Assembly (NCBI RefSeq): GCF_020164745.1
Contig: NZ_JAIUGV010000019.1
Coordinates: 48,121-112,120, forward strand
Reading direction: 5' to 3'
DNA from: Mesorhizobium sp. ES1-4
GTDB taxonomy: Bacteria > Pseudomonadota > Alphaproteobacteria > Rhizobiales > Rhizobiaceae
DNA: 64,000 bases
The position numbers were made by a program, and so were the translations under genes. The notes beneath the pieces are model-generated. The model was not told the DNA's origin. It saw nothing but the letters and a program-made list of their open reading frames with translations, and did no database searches. Positions 59,649-64,000 of this stretch are shown one piece after another (positions within the stretch are counted from its first letter, which is position 1; each line of letters starts with the position of its first letter).

Positions 59649-59714
59649 CACCCAGCGGGTTCGGTTCGCAAGGTCCAGGCCTTCATCTTTCAGTCCATCC
59701 GAGGCGCATCTTTT

Positions 59715-61586
59715 ATGGCACGTGGCGACACAGCAACGCCCAGCAAGTCGAAAACCGGTGAATCAGACAACGGCAAACCTTCCGCGCAAGATGCCTCGCA
59801 TCGAGCAGGGATGGAAGACCAAGAAAGCCACCGGCTTAGCCTGCTCGTTCTCACCTTGCTCGCACTCGGTCTTGGCGTGGTAACCGGTTTGGGCGCGGTC
59901 CTCTTCCGCGATTTGATCGGCCTGCTCCACAATATCTTCTTCAACGGTACGTTTGCGGTGGCATATGACGCGAACGTGTTCACGGCGCCTAGCCGATGGG
60001 GCGCGTTCATCATTCTGGCGCCGGTGATCGGCGCCATCCTGGTCACGTTTCTTGTCAGCAATTTCGCGCCCGAGGCAAAAGGCCACGGCGTGCCCGAGGT
60101 CATGGACGCCATCTACTATCGGGAAGGTAAAATTCGGCCGATCGTGGCGCTGGTCAAGTCGCTGGCTTCGGCCGTTGCCATTGGCAGCGGCTCGTCGGTT
60201 GGCCGCGAAGGCCCGATAATCCAGATCGGATCAGCGCTCGGATCGACATTGGGGCAGATCATCCGCATGCCGGTCGGCCAGCGTATCGCGATGGTCGCCG
60301 CGGGCGCGGGTGCCGGTATAGCCGCTACGTTCAACACGCCGATCGGGGGCGTGATGTTCGCGATCGAGTTGATGATGCCCGAAGTGAGTGTGAGCACCTT
60401 CCTTCCGGTTGCCATAGCAACTGGCGCCGCGACCTTCGTGGGGCGCTGGTTCATTGGCCAGCAGCCGGCATTTGCCGTGCCGCAATTGCAGGCCCTGACC
60501 ACGGATGGCAATGCCGTCGTGCTGCTGGTGCTCTATGCCGCCCTCGGCGGGGTGACCGGAGTGGCGGCCGCCGGCTTCATCCGCAGCCTGCATTTTGCCG
60601 AGGACTGGTTCGACAAGATTCCCGGACGATACACGCGCCACATACTCGGAATGCTGCTGCTAGGGCTCCTGATGTATGTTCTCTTCGTCACGCTCGGACA
60701 GTATTACGTCGATGGTGTGGGCTATGCGACGATCGAAAGCATCCTGGTCGGTCACACCTCTGCCGTATGGCTGCTGGGTCTTTTGTTGGTTTGCAAGGCG
60801 GCAGCCACATCGATCAGTCTCGGCTCCGGATCCTCCGGCGGCATCTTTTCGCCTTCGCTGTTCATGGGCGCTACCCTTGGCGGCGGTTTCGCCGCGCTGC
60901 TGCAGGCGACAGGCATTCCGATCCCGATCAGCATTCCGGCCTTTGCCATGGTCGGCATGGGGGCGATGGTTGGCGGCGGTACGGGGGCCGTGATGACCGC
61001 CATCACCATGACCTTCGAGATGACGCGCGAGTATGACATCGTCATGCCGATGATCCTGGCCGTTGCCACCAGTGTGGGAATCCGGCGGCTGCTTTCGCGT
61101 GAAAACATCTATACATTGAAGCTGGTCCGCCGGGGGCGTGCCATTCCCAAGGCGCTGCACGCCAACATGTTCCTGGTCCGCCATGCCCGCGAAGTGATGG
61201 ATGCGGACATCCTGGTGCTGCAGGCGGAACACAGCTTCGATGGTTTTCTGCGTGAGCATGAAGCCGACGGCAGGCTCCGCCATGTGGTGGTCATCAAGAA
61301 TGGCCAGATCTTCGGTGTGCTCCGCGTCAACACCGGGCTGCGGCGCGGGCTCGAAGGCGCGCATACCGGTGTCACGCTTGGGGACATCGCCAGCCGCGAC
61401 TACACGATCGTCGGCGAGAACATGGTCGTCTCCGACGTGATCGAACGCGTCTGGCGGAAGAACGCGTTCATGGCTGTCGTCGTGCGGGGACACGGCATTC
61501 CTCGTGAAGACGACGTGGTCGGCGTCATCACGAGGGAGCATGTCGCCAACTCCGTCGCCGACGGCCTGAAAATCTACCCGAGGTGA
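59715..61586 (+). CDS. CLC-family chloride channel/transporter with CBS domains
   Basis: This 623-residue protein has a polar N terminus of about 40 residues and a CLC membrane core (about 42-440). The CLC selectivity motifs are GSGSSVGREGPIIQIG, with the gating Glu in GREGP, and GSGSSGGIFSPSLFMG (GxFxP). Two CBS domains follow (about 480-620). The proton-glutamate region seems degenerate, so a channel rather than an exchanger is possible. The gene diverges from marR. Confidence 0.92.
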   Translation: MARGDTATPSKSKTGESDNGKPSAQDASHRAGMEDQESHRLSLLVLTLLALGLGVVTGLGAVLFRDLIGLLHNIFFNGTFAVAYDANVFTAPSRWGAFIILAPVIGAILVTFLVSNFAPEAKGHGVPEVMDAIYYREGKIRPIVALVKSLASAVAIGSGSSVGREGPIIQIGSALGSTLGQIIRMPVGQRIAMVAAGAGAGIAATFNTPIGGVMFAIELMMPEVSVSTFLPVAIATGAATFVGRWFIGQQPAFAVPQLQALTTDGNAVVLLVLYAALGGVTGVAAAGFIRSLHFAEDWFDKIPGRYTRHILGMLLLGLLMYVLFVTLGQYYVDGVGYATIESILVGHTSAVWLLGLLLVCKAAATSISLGSGSSGGIFSPSLFMGATLGGGFAALLQATGIPIPISIPAFAMVGMGAMVGGGTGAVMTAITMTFEMTREYDIVMPMILAVATSVGIRRLLSRENIYTLKLVRRGRAIPKALHANMFLVRHAREVMDADILVLQAEHSFDGFLREHEADGRLRHVVVIKNGQIFGVLRVNTGLRRGLEGAHTGVTLGDIASRDYTIVGENMVVSDVIERVWRKNAFMAVVVRGHGIPREDDVVGVITREHVANSVADGLKIYPR

Positions 61587-62006
61587 CGCCTTTGGGCGGT
61601 CGCAAAGACAATACTCCGGCTGTCCTGCGTCGCTCGAAGGGCCGGGCCAGGTGCGGCGCGCTTCGGGCGCTTCGGGATCTTCGATCAGGCCGCCGACCGT
61701 GCCCGGTGGCCGGGCGCCATGACATAGCCGCGGTCGGCGCACGGATGCGCCAGATGCACGCCCTGTTTCACAAAATCGCGACTGGCCTGGAATAAGTTCC
61801 GGCCGGCCGCAGTATATGGTGCATCAAGGGGAAATTCGTCCGCACTCCTTGTTTTGGAGAATTCCGGGTGCCCAAGCGCTGCGTCGCCAGTGCTGAAGTG
61901 CGGGTTGCCGCTCCCTCCTCCCTGGCTGCTCGCCACCTCCCGCGGAAAGGTGTCGCCAGCCGGAACGACCGAGTTGCTTTCAGGTCATAATCGAAAGGAG
62001 AAAGCC
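61587..62006. other. Intergenic region without a supportable gene
   Basis: This 420-base gap follows the chloride-channel gene. Frames of 60-80 codons exist on both strands but have no ribosome site and no recognisable motif. GGAACGACC at 61961-61969 resembles an EcfG -35 box but has no -10 partner at the right distance. I see no palindrome or repeat of note. Confidence 0.5.
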
Positions 62007-62432
62007 ATGGCAGACAACCAAAAACTGTCGCAACGTTTCGACGAATACCAACCCTCCAAGACACTCTGGTTCTGGTCGCTGGTAGGCGCCGTCGTGCTGA
62101 CGATGATCGTCGGCTTTACCGCCGGCGGTTGGACCCTGGCAGGAACAGCGTCGGAAATGGCGAAGACCTCGGCCATCAAGGCCAGGGCGGAACTGGTCGC
62201 CAACCTTTGCGTCCAAAAATTCATCACAGCGTCCGATGCGAGCCAGAACCTGGCCAAGCTGAAGGAAACGTCGTCCTACCAGCGGGATGGTTTCATCTCC
62301 GACGGCGGGTGGGTCAAATTGGCCGGCATGAAAAAGGCTGCTCCGGGCGCCGCGGATCTGTGCGCGGACAAGTTGGCCGCAATGGATACGATACCCGCTC
62401 GCAACGTTTCCCAGAACCAGACGAACGGTTGA
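62007..62432 (+). CDS. Small membrane-anchored hypothetical protein
   Basis: This 141-residue protein has one membrane helix (about residues 20-43, WFWSLVGAVVLTMIVGFTAGGWTL) and a periplasmic part with several Ala/Lys helices and two cysteines (NLCVQKF and DLCADKL). AAAGGAGAAA before the ATG is a strong ribosome site. I recognise no named family; similar proteins with GGWVT/GGW after the helix are common in rhizobia. Followed by the frameshifted DUF982 gene. Confidence 0.75.
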   Translation: MADNQKLSQRFDEYQPSKTLWFWSLVGAVVLTMIVGFTAGGWTLAGTASEMAKTSAIKARAELVANLCVQKFITASDASQNLAKLKETSSYQRDGFISDGGWVKLAGMKKAAPGAADLCADKLAAMDTIPARNVSQNQTNG

Positions 62433-62497
62433 TGGCAAATACCGGTACCCGGCAGCACGAGAATTTGCCGGGCCTGTCACAGAATTGGAGACAGGCC

Positions 62498-62742
62498 ATG
62501 TATGAAGCGTGGTTTTCGAGGCCGGTACCCGTGTCCACCGGCATAGCTGGCGGTATCCAGAACCTTTCCAACGCCAATCAGGCAGTCGATTTGATGACCA
62601 GGCACTGGCGCGGCGCAGGAAGTCAAAAGCATCTGGCTGCGCTGCGAGCTGCCGCCAGGCGATGAATGGCGGCGTTTCGGCTGACGTCGCCAGGGGCGCA
62701 TTTGTCGACGCGGCCCGAGAAGCGCACATGCTCGTGGAGTAA
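62498..62742 (+). pseudogene. DUF982 gene with one-base deletion
   Basis: From the ATG at 62498 (with TTGGAG upstream) the frame reads MYEAWFSRPVPVSTGIAGGI..TRHWRGAGSQKHLAALRAA and then goes off. The next frame continues CRQAMNGGVSADVARGAF and VDAAREAHMLVE to the TAA at 62740-62742. Together they form a complete DUF982 protein of about 81 residues, a family of small rhizobial proteins of unknown role. One base is missing near 62650-62656. True decay or a sequencing error are both possible. Confidence 0.65.
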
Positions 62743-62873
62743 GAGCCCATGAACGAACTGGCGCGTGGCCAAAGGGCAACTCAGGCCATGCGATTGCGAA
62801 GCTCTTCACAAGAGAACCGCCTCCGATGGTGCCGGGCGGCGATTGGCCCGATCCCTTCCACATCCGGTGCTGA

Positions 62874-63446
62874 ATGCGAATGAAATCGAGAGCTGCTTTC
62901 GGCTTCCCGACGGTCCGCCGGGAGGTCAGGCGCCCCTGGTACGTCGCACCCGTTCGTCTGGTTCTCGCGGCCGCATTGCTTGCGGCATCCGCGACGACGA
63001 CTGGGATGCGGGCAGAGGCCCGTGTCCTTCCTCTTCCTCTGCCTCGCTTTGTGTCGCTAAAAGCATCGTCCGCCAATCTGCGGGTCGGCCCCGGTGTCGG
63101 TTACGGCATTGCTTGGGTTTTCAAGCGGCCGGGTATCCCGCTGGAGATCTATCAGCAATATGGCAACTGGCGCAGGGTAAGGGATTGGGACGGAACCAGC
63201 GGATGGATCTATGGGCCGCTCCTGTCAGGGCGCAGGACCGGCATTGTCGCGCCCTGGGCCAAGGACAATGTCGCGCTGCGCAAGAAGCCGACACTTGATA
63301 GTCCCATAACCGCCTTGCTCCAACCGCGTGTTCGCGTCGAACTGATGCGGTGCGACGGGCAATGGTGCGCAGTGGAGCTGGGCTCGATGTCCGGCTTTGT
63401 CAGGCAAATCGGCCTGTGGGGCATTTATCCCGGCGAAGTGCTTTAA
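62874..63446 (+). CDS. Secreted SH3-like (SH3b) domain protein
   Basis: This protein of up to 190 residues has a basic N terminus and a membrane/signal segment (about 28-48, VRLVLAAALLAASATTTGMRAEA). Two bacterial SH3 repeats follow, one around KASSANLRVGPGVGYGIAWVFKRPGIPLEIYQQYGNWRRVRDWDGTSGWIYGPLLSG and one around KDNVALRKKPTLDSPITALLQPRVRVELMRCDGQWCAVE. Such domains bind peptidoglycan or cell-wall-linked ligands in the periplasm. An ATG at 62880 is an alternative start. No operon partner. Confidence 0.85.
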   Translation: MRMKSRAAFGFPTVRREVRRPWYVAPVRLVLAAALLAASATTTGMRAEARVLPLPLPRFVSLKASSANLRVGPGVGYGIAWVFKRPGIPLEIYQQYGNWRRVRDWDGTSGWIYGPLLSGRRTGIVAPWAKDNVALRKKPTLDSPITALLQPRVRVELMRCDGQWCAVELGSMSGFVRQIGLWGIYPGEVL

Positions 63447-63690
63447 GATCAGGGGGAAACACCGGTTTGTTCATCCGCGGCCGATGCGACAGGCCGAATC
63501 CATCGATGTCACCGGCCATCCGCACCTCCGAAAAAAGCAATAAAACTGGGGCTGTGTCGGAATAGTTTCCGGTTGCGCCCGGTATATGTCCACGGGGGCG
63601 AGCTTCAATATCCCCGTCTGCCTGCCGGGCCGGGCAGGCTTCATTCCTGTCCCTTGGCTGTTGGGCCTCCCCTGCTGAAAAGGACCCTCG

Positions 63691-64000
63691 ATGACCTCAT
63701 CATCCATCGACGAGGAGCCGGATGGCGGCGGGGTAGCGGACATGCGCCACTCGGATCTTCGCGCGGCTCTGATGTTGCGAAACGCCGGCAGCATGCCGCT
63801 CGCGCCAAAAACACAAGACGCACTGGCGGCCGTGGCGGCTCGGATGAATATCAGCCTTGAAGATCTCATCCAGATGGCATTGAACGAGTGGTTGGAAGCA
63901 CGATCGGCTGCCTCCCACGAGCCCAGGGGAATCGCATATGGGGTTTTTGGGCTTGAAATTGGCCTGAGAAGAGATTCTTTGGGAAGGCAGTCCAATGAAG
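63691..64000 (+). CDS. Hypothetical protein with RHH-like segment, running off the right edge (partial)
   Basis: From the ATG at 63691 the frame stays open for at least 103 codons to the window end. AAAAGGA precedes it. The protein begins MTSSSIDEEPDGGGVADMRH and has a segment DALAAVAARMNISLEDLIQM followed by ALNEWLEA, of the kind seen in ribbon-helix-helix or CopG-like proteins. The C-terminal visible part reads GIAYGVFGLEIGLRRDSLGR. The missing 3' end prevents assignment. Confidence 0.55.
   Translation, partial: MTSSSIDEEPDGGGVADMRHSDLRAALMLRNAGSMPLAPKTQDALAAVAARMNISLEDLIQMALNEWLEARSAASHEPRGIAYGVFGLEIGLRRDSLGRQSNE

Noticed and set aside
61685..61936. 83-codon leftward frame after the chloride-channel gene
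   Set aside because: No ribosome site, no recognisable family and skewed composition; I could not support it as a gene.
63471..63995. 174-codon leftward frame at the right edge
   Set aside because: It is antisense to a better supported forward frame that has its own ribosome site and runs off the edge.
1..64000. CRISPR arrays, rRNA, tRNA, insertion sequences
   Set aside because: No regularly spaced repeats, no rRNA or tRNA-like folds and no transposase motifs were seen while reading both strands.

Overview
The window is a 64 kb stretch of a G+C-rich alphaproteobacterial chromosome. It is most probably from Mesorhizobium or a close relative in the Phyllobacteriaceae. That assignment is an inference from codon use, dense metabolic and transport genes, a TRAP and a Liv-type uptake operon, an HWE sensor kinase, a DUF982 remnant, an EcfG-type stress promoter and several families of small inverted repeats of the kind common in mesorhizobia. 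I saw no rRNA, tRNA, CRISPR array, insertion sequence, integrase or plasmid origin.

Layout. 1-7.1 kb: a diguanylate cyclase, a membrane acyltransferase, an ArsR-headed cluster (ArsR, SRPBCC, VOC, small membrane protein, two DUF1801 proteins), a frameshifted NmrA-type reductase and a ChaC enzyme. 7.2-15.3 kb: a DUF2270 protein behind a consensus EcfG promoter, a CPA2 antiporter, a 47-residue membrane peptide, an HWE kinase with its receiver protein, a DOPA-dioxygenase-like protein and an ornithine cyclodeaminase-like protein.

15.4-22.7 kb is the outstanding region: an accessory island of visibly lower G+C. Its leftward operon encodes a HhH-GPD DNA glycosylase of the OGG type, a small protein starting with a run of glycines, a PfkB kinase fused to a nucleoside deoxyribosyltransferase, a QueC-like enzyme and a SagB/nitroreductase-like protein. 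Successive genes overlap. Diverging from it are a helix-turn-helix regulator, a PEP-synthase-like ATP-grasp protein, a 58-residue peptide and a dGTPase-like HD phosphohydrolase. Every recognisable enzyme acts on nucleobases, nucleosides or nucleotides or resembles enzymes that do, except the nitroreductase-like one. The set looks like an anti-phage or nucleotide-modification system, but it matches neither type IV CBASS nor Qat because their defining partners are absent. Decayed gene fragments flank the island on both sides: a piece of a DOPA-dioxygenase gene on the left and a piece of a MoaD-like gene on the right, each with an intact paralogue nearby.

23-32 kb: glutathione transferase, a xanthine-dehydrogenase-like operon (FAD, 2Fe-2S and molybdenum subunits plus a MoaD-like protein), a secreted protein, an M20 amidohydrolase, a PaiB protein and an SDR gene translationally coupled to an ECF sigma factor. 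32.4-38.1 kb: a sugar-acid catabolic locus (GntR regulator, PdxA2-like dehydrogenase, three TRAP subunits, a 3-hydroxyisobutyrate-dehydrogenase-family enzyme) with a clear promoter/operator and an internal terminator after dctP. 38.4-52.6 kb: a lipoprotein peptidase-like protein, an orphan phnM, small hypothetical genes, a methyltransferase, a LysR regulator, an amidase, a homologue of the cyanobacterial fluorescence recovery protein, a ThuA protein, a luciferase-like monooxygenase, a CoA transferase, a peptide-deformylase-like protein lacking metal ligands and an aldehyde dehydrogenase.

52.6-53.2 kb holds gene fossils (a photolyase N terminus joined to a SulP C terminus) and repeats. 53.2-59.6 kb: a Liv-type ABC operon with a fused LivM-LivG protein, then DUF4336 and MarR genes; near-identical palindromes in front of marR and in front of the transporter operon suggest one regulon. 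59.7-64 kb: a CLC chloride channel with CBS domains, small membrane and secreted proteins, a frameshifted DUF982 gene and an open reading frame running off the right edge.
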